Source: Elephas maximus indicus (lineage: Eukaryota > Chordata > Mammalia > Proboscidea > Elephantidae). Taken from it: a stretch of 64,000 nucleotides of DNA. Both the position numbers and the translations under genes were made by a program. Location of the stretch: positions 51,611,093 through 51,675,092 of the forward strand of contig NC_064821.1 of assembly GCF_024166365.1 (NCBI RefSeq), in the 5' to 3' direction. Below, one piece after another: positions 23,593-37,100 of this stretch. Position 1 is the stretch's first letter. Each line of letters opens with the position of its first letter. The notes below the pieces were generated by a model. It had not been told where the DNA came from and ran no database searches. It saw only the letters and a program-made list of their open reading frames with translations.

Positions 23593-24287
23593 TTGGAAGG
23601 TAGAGTCAATGGGATCAGCTGATGGCTTGAATATGATGTGAGAGAGAGGAGTTGGGGCGGGGGGGGTGCTCCAGAGTTTTGACCTGAACCCCCAGAAGGA
23701 TGGAGCTACCATTCATGGAGAAGGGGGGACGCCGAGATGAGAGAGCTCTGGTTTGGGGGGACAGGCCGGAGTTCCGTTTGGGCCATATTAATGTTGAGAC
23801 ACCCATTAAAAGGCAGCATTAAACATGTCCGAAGCCGCAAGCCTGGCTGAGATCACCTGGAGTGAGTGTATCAGAAAAGAGGGGCACCCAAGGCTGAGCC
23901 CTGACCGGGGAGAAGAGGAGCCAGCAGAGGAGACTGGGAAGGAGTGGGCAGGGAGGAAGCAGAGAAATGAGAGAGGGGGCATCCTGAAATCGGGAAAGCA
24001 AGGGTTTCCAGGAGGACAGAGTGACCACTTGTGCCCAGGGCTGCCGATGCCTCACAAAAACCGGGGTCTGTGGGACTCAGCCTCTGGGAGGCTCACTGGA
24101 GGGTGGTGGGGGTAGGGATGGGAAGCCTGATTGAAGTAGGGTCAAAAGAGGTGGGAAAAGGATTTGGAATTTGGGTGTAATAAGAGGTGACAAAGCGGCA
24201 GGGACCTGGAAGTTCGGGGCGGGGGAGTGTTGTTTTGTGTGTATTTCCTAATGATGGGAGAAATAAGCACCTACTTATATGCTGATG

Positions 24288-24455
24288 GGAAGCCCTGGTG
24301 GCATAGTGGTTAAGAGCTATGGCTGCTAACCAAAAGGTCAGCAGTTTGAATCAACCAGACGCTCCTTGGAAACCCTGTGGGGCAGTTCTGCTCATCCTAT
24401 AGGGTCGCTATGAGTCGGAATCGACTCGACGGCAACAGATTTGGTTTTTTTGGTT
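24288..24455 (+). repeat. AfroSINE, short form
   Basis: Close to consensus: gaagccctggtggcatagtg to tcgactcgacggcaacagat, then a T-rich tail. Confidence 0.95.
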
Positions 24456-24463
24456 TATGTGCT

Positions 24464-24667
24464 CGTGGTGTCCCTGAGTAGTGCAAATGGTTAACACAGT
24501 CGGCTGCTAACCAAAAGGCTAGAGGTTCAAGTCCACCCAGAGGCACCTTGGGAGAAAGGCCTGAAGAACTACTTCAAAAAGATCACAAACACTGAAAATC
24601 CTATGCAGTACAGTTCTACTCTGACACACATGGACTCACCATGAATCGAAATCAACTCAGCAGCAGA
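24464..24667 (+). repeat. AfroSINE, long form
   Basis: Directly follows the previous copy in the same direction: gtgtccctgagtagtgcaaa to tcaactcagcagca. Confidence 0.9.
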
Positions 24668-25071
24668 GAAGGCCCTGCCATCCTCTGGGCCCAGTGGTCC
24701 AAGGGCTGGGAGAGAAGGTGTTCCCACCTTGAAAGGCTGCCTGGAAGCAGGGTCCACAGGGGAGGGCTGGGGATCTGCAGTCAGTGCTAGATGGAGTGGG
24801 CACTGGTGGATACCAGGAAATTACGAAGAAGAGGTATGGGGGGCAGGGAGAGGAGACTGCAGGGGGGCCTGACCAGTGGGGATCCAGGCCAGGGCAGCTG
24901 GGGCTGGGCCTGAGGGGCAGCTGGGGGTGCTGCCAAGGATGGGGGTGATCGGGCCTGGCCTGTGTGACCTCATCCTTCAGAGCCCCATCTGATCACACAG
25001 GCCAGACCTCTGCCAAGGCCAGCACCTTGTACCAAGGCCACCACTACCACCCTGGCTCTGCCCCGGAGCAC

Positions 25072-25141
25072 ATGGAGCTGAGGTCGAACGCCAGCTGCAA
25101 GGAGAATGTGCCCCCCAGACCCCCGGCCCCCCTGAGGCCAG
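25072..25141 (+). CDS. C1orf167: C1orf167 exon 1 with start codon and GC donor
   Basis: ATG in good context (A at -3, G at +4). Encodes MELRSNASCKENVPPRPPAP, then LRP. No GT donor gives the phase 1 end that exon 2 needs before the TAA at 25249. CCAG|GCAAGA fits a GC-AG intron donor. An alternative first coding exon is ATG 25327 with a strong GTGAGT at 25337, also phase 1 (a 3-residue start). Confidence 0.6.
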
Positions 25142-28100
25142 GCAAGAGGCTTAGCAGACCTGGGGGAGTGGTGGCAGGAGCATTGGACCCTTGCCTTCAA
25201 GTTATTAGCCCAGAGCCCCCCTCCCAGGCGGGGCAGCCCAGGGGGTGCTAATTCCAGGGATAATCCAATCAGGGTCAGCTGGGCTGAGGACAAAGTCTTC
25301 CCCAGCCTGGGCTCAAGGGAGGTCACATGGCCTCGGGTGAGTGAGGTCAGGAAAAGGGGACCAGGGGTAGGCCTGGTGGAGATCCTTGGCTGGGAAGGGG
25401 GCCCACAGGTCAGTCTGTGCCAGGAGTTTCTAGACCCTCCTGCTTAGCCACTCTGGGCTACAAGAAGGCCTTGGAGCTGGCCCAGCCCAGGAAGAGAGCA
25501 GCCCAAGAACAATTCTGATCCTGATTCACATACCAGTTTCTCTGTTCTGGCTATGTGACCACAGAGCAAGGTGCTTAACCTCTCTGAGCCTTAGATGCTA
25601 TATTCCCCAAAGGTGGCAACTTTTCTTGCTCATTCTGCCTGCTGGGCTCTAAGCCTCCCAGGCCGCCTTCAGTCCCTGCGAGGACTCTGCCGTGCTGCAG
25701 AGTGGCCTGGGGGAACCGGCAGGGAGAGAGGAGCTCTAGATCTCACCCCCACTTTACCCAGAACAGCCCCCTTCAGCTGCTCATGTAGCGGGTCTTGCTT
25801 TCATCCCAGTTGGCTGCTCCCCTGTTTTCCCCATCACCCCGTTGCTCAGGCCAGAAATCAAGGAGTCATCCTTGATTCTCCTCTTGTTTCCATCCCCTTC
25901 TTCCATGCCTGTTGGCTGTGCTCCACAGAGAATCTGAATTTATCTCCTTCTCTCTATCCACACTGCCAACCCTGGTCCCGGCCACCATTATCTCGTCTGG
26001 AATCCTACAACAGCCTCCTGACTGCCTTCTGCTTTCCTCTGCCCTTTGCACAAACGCCCCCTGCCCCCAGCCCATGCTCCAGGCAGCCATGTCACCCCTC
26101 TGCTCAGGACCCCTGGGGGCTGCCTTTCGTCCACCCAGGGAGACAAAAGTCCTGGCTCCCGCCCCAGTTCTGTGACCTGGCTAGGCTCACCTGTCCTACT
26201 GAGCACTGACCTCTAGAGTCCTCCCCCAGGGCCTGACTGTCTCTCCTCTCTTTAGAGCCCCGGAGATTTCTGAAGAGCCTGGGTGTCAGCCTGGGCAGTG
26301 GGCATGGCCAGCAGGTGCCCGTGCATTGGGCCAGGAGGGGAGGGTCTGCCGCCACACCCTCCCCAGGGACAGTGCTGTGCCAGGAGCCCTGCCTCGTCCA
26401 GACAAACCTGGCCAGCCCTGGCCCCAGCCCACATCTTGCTCTGGAGGACACAACTGGCCAAAGGGCCAACTCAACCTTCCTGCAGCAGAGCAACCTGCAG
26501 CCCTGGGCTGGGAGGCCTCATGGGAGGGCCCAGAGTTTTGCCATCCAGCAAAGCAACCTGAGCCTAAGGAAGACCAGCTTTGCCGTGCGTGGAAATCGAA
26601 CCAGCCCCCACCTCTGGCCAGAACCTCAGGAAAACTTCAGTTCCCACACTCTGCCACGGAGAACCCCACTCTGCCGCAGCGGGCAGGTGACTTGCCCATC
26701 ACCCAGCCTGAGGCAGTCCCAGCCACCAGCCCCAGATACTCCCCGCCTGGACTTCAGGCCCCCTGCAGGCTTCATCCCTCGAGATGGGCGTCCTTGGCCA
26801 ACCACCAGATCCTGGTGTGCCCTGGGCCGATGGACCTCCGGGCCCGTGGGTGAGCCCCTCACCCTGGAGGACCTTGCTCTCCCTGCCCAGAGCCAGGCTC
26901 AGGCCCCATCCCATGCTGGTGTCCATCAGTTGCTGTCCTCCATGCCACACCTGGAGCACAAGGCAGCCCGACTCAGGCACTGGGGATCCCAGGAACCCCT
27001 GGGCCCTGAGCAGCAGGACCCTTGGGCCAGCAGTGGCCAGGCAGTCCTTGACCAGCCCCAGCCCAGCCAGCCTGCTCTTGCTTGCTGGGATGAGAGGCAG
27101 AGATGCCTCAGAAATCCCAGGGAAAAGACACAAGGAGCCTGGGCCAGTCTCCCAGACTCTCAGGCAAACAGCCAGCCAGCATCACTGGAGACTACTTTTG
27201 GGATACTGATGGAGGACCCCCTTGACCCTGAGAAAGGGGTTCTTCCTGCCTACACCCTAAGCAGAAGAGGGAACTGCTCCCCAGGGCCTGCATATGATGG
27301 AGGGCAGAGGGGGAGCCCTAGTTTCCCTCACGGGGCGGGCAACCGGGAGACCAGGCCCTGTTCTTCCACCTTCTCCAGTGCAGCCTGGGGAGTCCTGCCT
27401 GGGCAGGAAGGCAGGGAGGGGGCCCTGAGGGAGCAGGTCAGCGGAGAAGAAGAAAGGATGGCTTTCTCCTGTCTGTCAGACACCATCTCAGCGAGGAGCA
27501 CCCTGCAGGTACAGCCTGGGCGGCGGGGGAGCAGGGGTGGCTCCCTGACCAGGCTGCCTCCTCCCAGGGATTCTCCAAATAACTGTCTCTACCCTGTCCT
27601 CCCTTTCCCCCGCCCAGGTAGGGAGGCCTTGGGCAAGCAAGCTTGGCAGAGGGTGTCTGTCCTACCTGTTCCCTGGCCTGAGAACTGTGTTGTGTTTTCT
27701 TGCATTTCCAGAATAAGGTCCCAAACATTGTGACCCTGGAGACCAAGACAGACTGGTGAGGCCATGGGCTGCAGGAACAGGGGGATAGTGACAGCTTCTC
27801 TCCCATTTGCCTGGGGCCTGGAGACTAGGCCTGACCTAAGGCCTTGATGGTATATCCCTGGCAGGATGTAAAGGGAAGGGAACCGAGCTTCCTTCTTCCA
27901 CATTATCCCTGCTGGGATGAGGGGAGCCCCCTGGGCCCCAAGGACAGAGACATGGGGGCCACTGCACCTGGGTGTGGGACATGGGGAATTGTAAACTTCT
28001 TGGGCTGCCCTGAGCTCTTGGTGGTCAAATGGGGCATCCTCCAGCGTCCGAGGGCTTTCTTGTCTGGAATTTCCAAGACTAGCCATGAATAAGAGGGAAG

Positions 28101-31100
28101 TTCTTCAAGTCTGCAACTAGTCCTTCCTGCTGCAGCATGGGGGCATCACTGTGTAGATGCTGGAAAGGCAATGTGGGTGGTGCCCCAAGCTGCTCACTGG
28201 GGTAGGGGGCCAGGCCCGCCTCCTGACGAACACTCATTGTTCCCAGCTGGCAGCTGCTGCCCAGATGTTTCAGAGCCTGGCAGCACACGGCGCAGAAGCG
28301 GCGGACAGTTGTGGCAGCAGAGGCTCTGTGCCGCCGACAGCTGTTGCGAAAGGGCCTGCGGGCACTCCGGTGGGCCCTGTACCTCCGGGAGGCGTGGCTT
28401 GAGGCAGTGTCAGGGTGGCACATGAAGATCCTGCTGGCCCGGAGCTTCCGAGAGGTCAGTGGCCTCCAGGTTGGGCCAAGGGGAGGTGATGAAGCCCTGG
28501 TGTGTCTGAGGAGAAGGCTCCTTCTCCTGAGAGGGCACAGATTACACCTCATGAGTGACTGGCCATATTGCACAATGGTTAGGAGCTCAGACGCCTGAAC
28601 CAGCTCTGCCCTGAGTTCACATCCTGCCCCTGCCACTCCCTAGCTGTGTGACCTTGGACAAGTTACTCAGCCTGTCTGTGCCTCAATCTCCTTATCTCTA
28701 AAATGGGATAATAATGGTATATATGCCATAGGGTTCTTGTAAGGCTAAAAAACATAGCAAGCACCTACCTACCTTACAAGCATTTGCCTTTACAGGCAGT
28801 CCCGAGATTACGAATGAGTTCCATTCCTAGGTCTATCTTTAGTTGAATTTGTACGTAAGTTGAAACAGTTAGGTACGATTTGTACCTAACGTCAGTTAGT
28901 CAGATATTTATGTTAGTATATGGCATATAGTGTGCCTTTCTATGCATAAAAAACATTAAAGAAACACTTCCAGATACACTAAAACATCTTTAACATAATA
29001 ATACAGTGTTAGTAATGTTTTGATGTGTGTTGCAAAGTATCATTCCTTTGTTATTACGAACCATTGTATGTATCAACCCACTGCCAAGTAGATTCCGACC
29101 CATAGTGACCAAGGAAAGCCCTGCTTCTCAGGCTCCGTCTCTCCATTCATTCATTCATTCATCCTCAAGGAGACAGGAGAGTCTCAGGATTCCCACAGGG
29201 TTTGGAGTCCAGCAGAAATGTTTAGGTCCTGCTCTTGCCCCTTCCTTGTGCATACTCCAGGGCCATGTTAAGGCTGCAGCTGACCTCCTTCTCTCCCTTC
29301 TCTCCTGACGCAGTGGAGACAGCTGGCCGCACAGCAGAAGCAGGAGCCCCACACGCAGGCAATGCCAGAGTCCCCGGCCTCTGGGGGAGTCTGGGGCCAA
29401 GGCCGCTCAGGAAGGAAGGCAGCTGCAGACCCCGCCCTGACCAGCAGGTGGGCTGGAGCATCCAGGGTGGCCTGCAGTGCTGGTGGCCTTCCCTCCCATG
29501 ATTCCTGCCTCACTGTCTCCCCCTCCCCCCACACTAGAATGGGGAAGCAGATGTGGGCAGAGATATGCAAAAAGATGGCTGTCAGGGCGTTATCATTTTA
29601 AAACCTCAGAAACCAACTAAATGCCCAAAAGTGAGTAGGTAAATTAAAGTTTGACCATGTGGTGAACCATTTGGCTGCCATTCAATATGATGTTTATGAG
29701 GACTTTTAAAAAATTCCTCCTCGTTCTTTTTTTTTTTTTTTCTTTTCAATATCTTTATTGGTTTTACTGCCAACCACAATAACAATACATGCTTGGTTTG
29801 GAAAACAAAATTAAAAAGAGTTGGAAGTATATAAATTAAATTGGAAGTTTTACCCCACACGTATCCCTTTTTCTGGGAGTGTTTTTATGGGTATTTGCAT
29901 AATTTTTAATGGCAAGAAAAAATGGTCATTGCTAATGTTAAATTTTAAAAAGGAGGATAAAAAATAGTATCTAGAATAGTTTTTTTTTCAACCACATAAA
30001 ACAGCGCATTGACAAAGGACCAAAAAAAAAAAAAAAAGTTGCCGTGGAGTCGCAAAAGGACCAATGGACCTGGGGGAAAAAAAGCCAAAATGGGCATGGG
30101 GCTTATCTCTGGAGCAGTGGGATTTAAGTTGGTTGTTATTTTCTTTTTCATTTCCCCAGTTTTTCCACTACAGCCATGTGGTATTTTTTTCTTGTTTTTA
30201 AATTAAACAAACGTATTTTAAAATAATTATTTAGTAACAGTTATTTTACTGCATGTTTGTTGTAAAAAATTCAAATAGCATTGAAGAGACTAAAGCAAAG
30301 GCAGACCCTCTCCCCCTCCCACCATGGCATTTATAATCAGGAATAAAATGAAGTGTCTGGAAGAGAGCAGGGTGGCTCTGCACCTCCCGCTCCCAGCACC
30401 AGCCTCGGCCTGGGGTGGGCAGGTTGAGACTGTGTGGTTCCCTCGGTATGGCAGCTTCACTAACAGTAAAGGGAACCTGAGGAAGGAGGAAGGAGGCCTG
30501 CCGATTCCTTCGCATCCTGGACTGAGACCAGATGGCAGAGACGGGAGAGCCCAGATCCTGCAGGCACTGCAATGGCTGGCTGGTGAGATGGTGGAGAAAA
30601 TAGGGTTTGGGGGGCAGATGGAGCCAGGCTGGACAGGATCTGAGACCCCAACAGGGAGGGCAGTGAGTCCTGAGCGAACCAGTGTTTACTGAGCTTTATT
30701 CTGGTGCCTTTCTAGATACAAACCCACTTGAGCCTCCTGGTGACCTTGGCAAGGGAGCATGCCCATTTTACTGATGGGGAACTGAGGCACAGAGAATTTA
30801 AGTGAACAGCTTAAGGACACACAGCATGAGGACGATAAAGGCCCAGGCAGAAATCTGAGCATTAGAACTAGGAATCACTCACTCGTGGGGAAACTGAGGA
30901 CCAGAGACAGGGAGCACACAACTTGGTGTCCCAGGTGTCAGTGGCCCCTCCTGAACCTCCCCTCATCTCACTCCCTCTGTTTTCTCTCTCTCCCCCATCC
31001 CTTGCAGTCTTCCTCCTGTGGTGCCATCAGAAGGGGCTGGCCAGGCAGGAGACAGGAGTTCAGGGAGAAGCTGCCTGGGCCCCGCCGAGGACTCGGAGGG

Positions 31101-34100
31101 CGAAGTGGCCTCACCAGGCCTGGCATGCAGCCCCAGCCAGGGTGGCCCCACAGGAGACCCAGTGCCAGAGAGCCTGGCTCTGCAGGTAGGGGAACATAGT
31201 GGGTGTGGGTGGTACTGGGGCTTGGGGGTCCCCTGCCTGTGGCACCATGTAGGACCCAGCAGGGAGGTGCCCTTTAAGTCAGCTCTCAAGGACTCCTGGT
31301 ATTGAGAGACAAGGACAGAAGCAACTGGTGAAAACAGCTGCTGTTTACTGAACACCTGGACATCCTGGTGGTGCACACAGTTAAGCGCTCAGCTGCTAAC
31401 CAGAAGGTTGGCAGTTGGAACCCACTCAGCTGCTCCCAGGGAGAAAGACCTGGCAACCTCCTTCCAGAAAGATCACAGCCAAGAAAACTCTGTGGGGCAT
31501 TTCTAACTGTGTCACATGGAGTCACTATGAATCAAAATCAACTCAAAAGCCCCTAACAACCTCACACAAGACTTGCTGGACACCACCCTAGGGGCTGGGA
31601 CTTGGTTAAGCAAAGCTTGGTTCCATCCCTGGGCCCTCACAGAACCCACGGAACCCGGGCCAGGAAGGGGAGCAAACAAAAAACCAGCAGTCACAAAGTG
31701 AGTGTGTGCATAAGGCCCGAGTTACGTGTTGTGACAGAAATGGACACAGGTCTAGAAGAGTTTGTTTTTTCCTTGTCGTTAACTTTTTATTATGGGCCAT
31801 TTTCATCTTACACAAAAGTAGAGAGAGCAGGGTAATAATCGCTCATGTACCTGTCGCTAACTTTAACAAAATCACCTCCTGGGAATGTTTCATCTGTACC
31901 GTAACTACATCCCCGTCCCTCATTATTTTGAGACAAATCCCAGACATTATATCATTTCACCCATAAATATTTCTGTATGTATCTCTAAAAGATAAGAATT
32001 GTTAAAAAATGTAATCACAATCCTATTATTGCACCTAAGAAAATGAACAATATCCTTTAATACCAACAAATATCTGGTCTGTATTCAAGTTTCCAAGGAG
32101 CCTGGGTGGCGCAAGTGGTTGTGATCGGCTATTAACCTCAAGGTGGGCAGTTCGAACCCACCCTGCAGCACCATGGGAGAAAGGCCTGGCAATCTGCTTC
32201 CATAAAGATTACAGTACAGCCAAGAAAACCTTATGGAGCAGCTCTACTCCATAACACATGGGGTCACCATGAGTCGGGGGCAACTCGACAGCTGCATACA
32301 ACATTAGAATTCCAGTTGTTTCACAAATACAGATTTTGTCAGAGCTCGTTACACTGTAATTGGCTGATATGTCACTGAAGTCTCTTTAACATACGGGTTT
32401 CCCCCATTTTTTTCCCCCTTGCTTTTTATTTGTTGAAGAAACCAGGTGGCTTGTCTGGTAGCGTTGTCAGCCGGCTGCATTTTGCTGATTTTGTTCCCAA
32501 AATGAGAACTTATTACAAAGAAAGCTGACCTAGAGCATAGGCTTATCGGGGAGCTAAAGGGTGGACAGTTGACTATTGAAAGGAGTCCGGAGAAGACTGC
32601 CAGTCAGAGGGAATAACATGTGCAAAGGCCCTGAGGCAGAGGAACACAGGAAATGCAGGGAACAGCAAAGAGTCAAGTTGGAGACTTGCTAGTAGGCAGG
32701 GAGAGGTTGAGGATTAGGTTTGAAAGGTATGTATGGCCAGGTAGGCTGCGGGAGCAGTTGAAATTTTATCACAGAGCAAGCGGGCTACCCCTGGAGGATT
32801 TTAGCAGGAAAGTAAATTATTTTGGATTGAGATTTGAAAGAAAAATCACTCTGGCTACCAAGTGGAGGCTGACTGGAGGGGGACGAGAGTGGGTGCAGGG
32901 AAACCAGGTTGGAGGCTGCCGCAGCCACCCCAGCACCCAGAGATGATGGTGTCCTAGCCTGACGGGCCATGCCATGCTGTTCTTACAGCAGCCCCATTTC
33001 ACAGATCAGGAGACTGAGGCTCAGAGAGGTAAAGTGGCTTGCCCAAGCCCTCAGCAGTGTCTGGTACGTAACAGACAGCTGTCCCTGTGGTCATTAAGAT
33101 TAGTACCAGCACTTTCCCTTGGCTCTCCCAGGTGCTTTGGGGCCTGGCAGCGGTTTCTGCAAAGAGGAGTCCGGTGCCGGAACCACCTAGCTGACCGCCG
33201 GGTGGGGACCCTGAACACGTGCCTGCGACAGTGGGTGCAGATGAAGCAGCTCCGGGCCTCGGATGAGGTGAAGGTGACCCAGCTGTTCCTCTGCCGGCAG
33301 AAGGCAGGTGAGCAACTGGCAGGCCGAGGAGCCACACCAAGATGGGGCCCCCTTTCCCTCCCTGCCAGGGCTCTCCCTCCCCAGTGAAAGTGGCAGCTAA
33401 GTGCCTTCTTCAGTTGGCCCTGTTAGATTTATGGATTCCTGTGATGGAAGGTGGTAGAGCAGGGAGCTCTTAGGTGTGCTAGGCCACATCCTCACCCCCA
33501 TTGTGACCTCCTCTAGGCCAGAGCGACACGGTTCCATCCCCTCCCACCAAGGACTTGCTGAGGCCCAGCTTAGTGCTGGGTTATCCCATACCCCCCAGGA
33601 AGGGATTTATTTGGTCCCTGCTCACAGGAAGCTCCTAGTTTGTTGGAGGGGAAGCAGCCCCTGCTCCTGGGAAACAGCCCCTTCTCACCAAAAAAAAAAA
33701 AAGTACAACCTGATGAGGGAAGATGGGATCATCCCCATGATGGCGAGAGGTCACGAGCGGGCCTGAGGCAGTAGCTACCAACAGCTTTGGGCAGAGGGAG
33801 GTCAGCAGGGGTGTGGCTGGTTCATCTCTGCCTACTTCTCAGGGACTGCAGCCCTTCACAGCCCAGCCCCTGGAGTGGCCACAGCCCAGAGCCCCCGGGC
33901 AGTGGCCCAGGCCCAGGGGCTGCTCCTGGAGCGAGGTCAGGGCTCCCTGCAGAAAGCCTGCCAGAGGCTGGCCCTCTACCGGGTGCTGCTGCTCTGGAGG
34001 ATGCGGCTCTCCCAGCGCCAGCGGGCTGAGTAGGTGTCCTGGGCTTGGGACCTGGGCTTGGGCCTGCGGCATGGGGTGGGGACGTGAGCAGTGCTCAGCG

Positions 34101-37100
34101 CTGGGAGGAATGCCCCGGGGGGCACGGGCCACATCCTGCTCCTCCACATGTTCCTAGCACAGGATCGGCAGAGGCACAGGGCCTAGGGAGGTGGCCTGCA
34201 GATGATGACTGGGCAGAGAGCCATTGAGGGCTGTGGGACTGTGGGGACACAGGCACAGAGCTCTGCCAAGGGGACTGGGACCTGACGTGAAGGCCTCCCC
34301 TCCCCAGTATCTGGAACAGCCCCTGCCCATCAACCCCTCTAGACGGAGCTCCCTGGTAGCAGGAGCCCTGTCTGTCTGCTCACCATTGGCTCCCCAGCAT
34401 CCAGCAGGTGCCTGGCATGCTGCAGGCCTGGGATAGGTACTGCAAATGAAGGAGTGAAGGAGCCATGGGCAGAGCTCGTACCTTTATCTGCCTCATTATA
34501 CAAATATTAGAGGAATTGAGGCTCAGAGGGGTGGAGCAGCTTGCTGTAAATCCCACTGTGAATCAGGAGCATGAAGGGGCCCTGTAGGAAGATCATGGCG
34601 CTGCCTTTACACAAAAGGGCCATTGCTGAGACCCCGACCCCAGGTTGGTGGTTGTGGGTAAGGTGGAAGGCGCTTCCCTGATGGGATGCCAGGAGGAACA
34701 TAAGCCAGCAGTCTGTCCTTGAAAGCCACACACCTGGCATCCACAGTCCCCACACCCACTTGGTCCACTTGGACCCTTGGTCTCTCTCAGTGCACCCTGG
34801 GCCCCTAGGGGGACTCAGTTCTCTGTGAGCCTTCAGAATGCAAGCCCCTAGTCCATCCTCTGGCCTTGGGGCATCAGGCACACTCGGGCTACCCTGCTAG
34901 CCTGAGATGAATGGTTGGATCTCAGGTCTGCTGCTGGGTCACCGTGAGAGTTTAAGGAAATGGCCCTCCCCAAGCCTCAGTTTCCCTGTCTTTACAACGG
35001 AGCAGAGGCAAAATTACTGGTGTAGTTATGTGTGTGGGCTCTGGAGTTGGGGATCCCTGGGTCTGGGGCCTAGTTCTCCCCCTCATCGCTATGTGGTCAC
35101 CACTCCTACCCCAGAGAGTAGCAAGATGGATCTGCCTTGGCTGCTCACTGGAGTCGCCTGGGGTGCTCTGGAAAGGTCCCCACGCCCAGGCCACACCCAT
35201 CAAATCAGAATCCCTGGAGGTGGGGCCCAGTGGGCATCAGTATTTCTCAAAGTTCCCAGTGATTCCAGTGAGAAGCCAGTTAGAGAGTCAGTGGGGCAGA
35301 GGGTGTACATGGCGAGCACCCTTTCAGCTCAGCCTTCTCACAGGGGCCAGTGTGGGGGTTGCCCTGCTTGGTGGCCCTCACACCCATCCGGAGGTGAGGC
35401 TGGGGCCCACTCACCTGCCCCTTCCTGTAGCTTCTTCCTCCAGGGCCTGCGGCAGCGGACCCTGCAGCACATCCTGCACCAATGGCGCTCGAAGGCTTGG
35501 GGTCCCTGTACCCCATCCAGCAACGCCAGGACCACCTCGGCCCCAGAGTCACTGGACAGTGTCCCGGAAGGGAAGACCTCACTGGGCTGCAGCTCACCCT
35601 GTGGTTCCCTAGAGAGGGTGAGGGGCTCGGGGGTGGGGTGGGCTGGGGCAGGCAGGGGCAGGCAGGTGGAGAAGATGGGGTTAGGGACGGGGGTCCCAGG
35701 ACTCCACCCCTCCTCCCCAGCCTCCCAGGGACCCCGCCCTCCTGGAGATCCTCCGGGCGACCTTTCTTCGGCCAGCTGGGCAGTGGCAGCAGAAGCAGAG
35801 CCTCCTGCCCTGGCAGGTGCGGGCCAAGCAGGCCCGGAGCACAGCATATCGGTACCAGCGCACCCTCCAGAGGCGGTAGGGACCTCTCCCCAGGAAGGGC
35901 CAGCCCCGCAGACCGCCACTCTGTGGGTTAACTGTGGCTTTCCCAGCCCCTTCTCTCCATCCGCCCTTGACCTTCATAGCAGCATCCATTTGGGCCCTGC
36001 ATCCCAGGAGGCCCCCTCATGCCCTGCATCCCAGGAGGCCCCCTCATGCCCAGCCAAGCTCAGCCCCCAGACTCAGCTCCTCTGAATTCCATCCACCCTC
36101 CTACCCTGCCTACCAAAGTGGGGGGAGGGGGGATACTTTGTGTGGTAATCACTTCTCTTGGAGATTTCCCAGCTGTGGTTTGTTCATTTATTCACTCATA
36201 GCACAGTGCTTAAGAGTCGCTCTGCCTGGGTTCTAATCCCAGCTTTGCTCACACTGGGTGTTGCTTAACCTCTCTGTGCCTCTATTGCCTCATCTGTAAA
36301 ATGGGGTAGAGATAGTATTCACTCCAATGGAGCATTATTGAAGTAGGGGCACATGCATCCCCAAGCACGGAGCCTGGCAAATAGTCCAGAGTAGTTACCA
36401 CCAGTGGCTGAGCACTGGGAACCCGGACCCCGTCCTATCCCCACCACTTGTCACTGTGACCCTCAGAGAGGCATTCAATCCCTCTAGCCCCCAGCAACCA
36501 TTCTCCCCCATGATGGAAACAGGGAGAAGAGTCACCCAAGCCTCTCCTAGTGCTGGGAAGGGGAAGTGGGGCTGGGGCTGCCAGGGTGGCAGTGACCATC
36601 GTCAGGGTGGACACTACCTTCCCCAGCGTCCTCCTCAGCTGGAGCCACTGGACTACGGCCCAAAGGGCTCGGAGAGAGCTGGCAGCCCACTGGGCCTGGG
36701 CCCGGAGCTGCAGGGCGGTACTGAGCCTGTGGCGGCAGCGGCTGGCAGAGTGGTGGGCAGTGGAGCAGTGGGCCCAGGACCGGGGCCGGGGACTGGCACA
36801 AGACGCCCTGCGCCGCTGGCACTCCTGCTGGCAGAGTGAGTCAGGGACTGGGTCGAGGCTACCACTGGTGAGGGAAGGGCCAGGGTCCATCAGGGAGACC
36901 CAGGGTTCTATTTCCTCCAGCACAGAGTCCATTGATAGGACCCCCCACAGGGGCACACTCAGGATGGGTGGCAGAGCCAGACAGACTTAGGGGTATAGGC
37001 TACTGTCCTTGCTCTTCACTCTCTGGCTATGTGGACCTTAAACAAGCTACTTCACTCCTCCACATCTCAGCTTGTTGTTAGGTGCTTTTGAGTCGGTTCC

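Larger units (their letters stand above)
21261..25071. other. Intergenic or 5' region of C1orf167
   Basis: SINEs and a Charlie element as listed. 21453-22925 and 23605-24287 contain no recognisable gene. 24668-25071 is GC-rich and may include C1orf167 5' UTR. Confidence 0.5.

Noticed and set aside
26326-26853. 175-codon frame overlapping C1orf167 exon 2
   Set aside because: An alternative frame within a GC-rich coding exon; the longer frame has matching splice phases.
31018-31305. Alternative frame of C1orf167 exon 7 (reads PSEGAGQAGDR)
   Set aside because: Joins exon 5 directly but leads to a stop in exon 8; the other frame continues the Trp repeats.
34907-36085. 392-codon continuous frame
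   Set aside because: It is C1orf167 exon 10 read through into both flanking introns; clear splice sites delimit the true exon.
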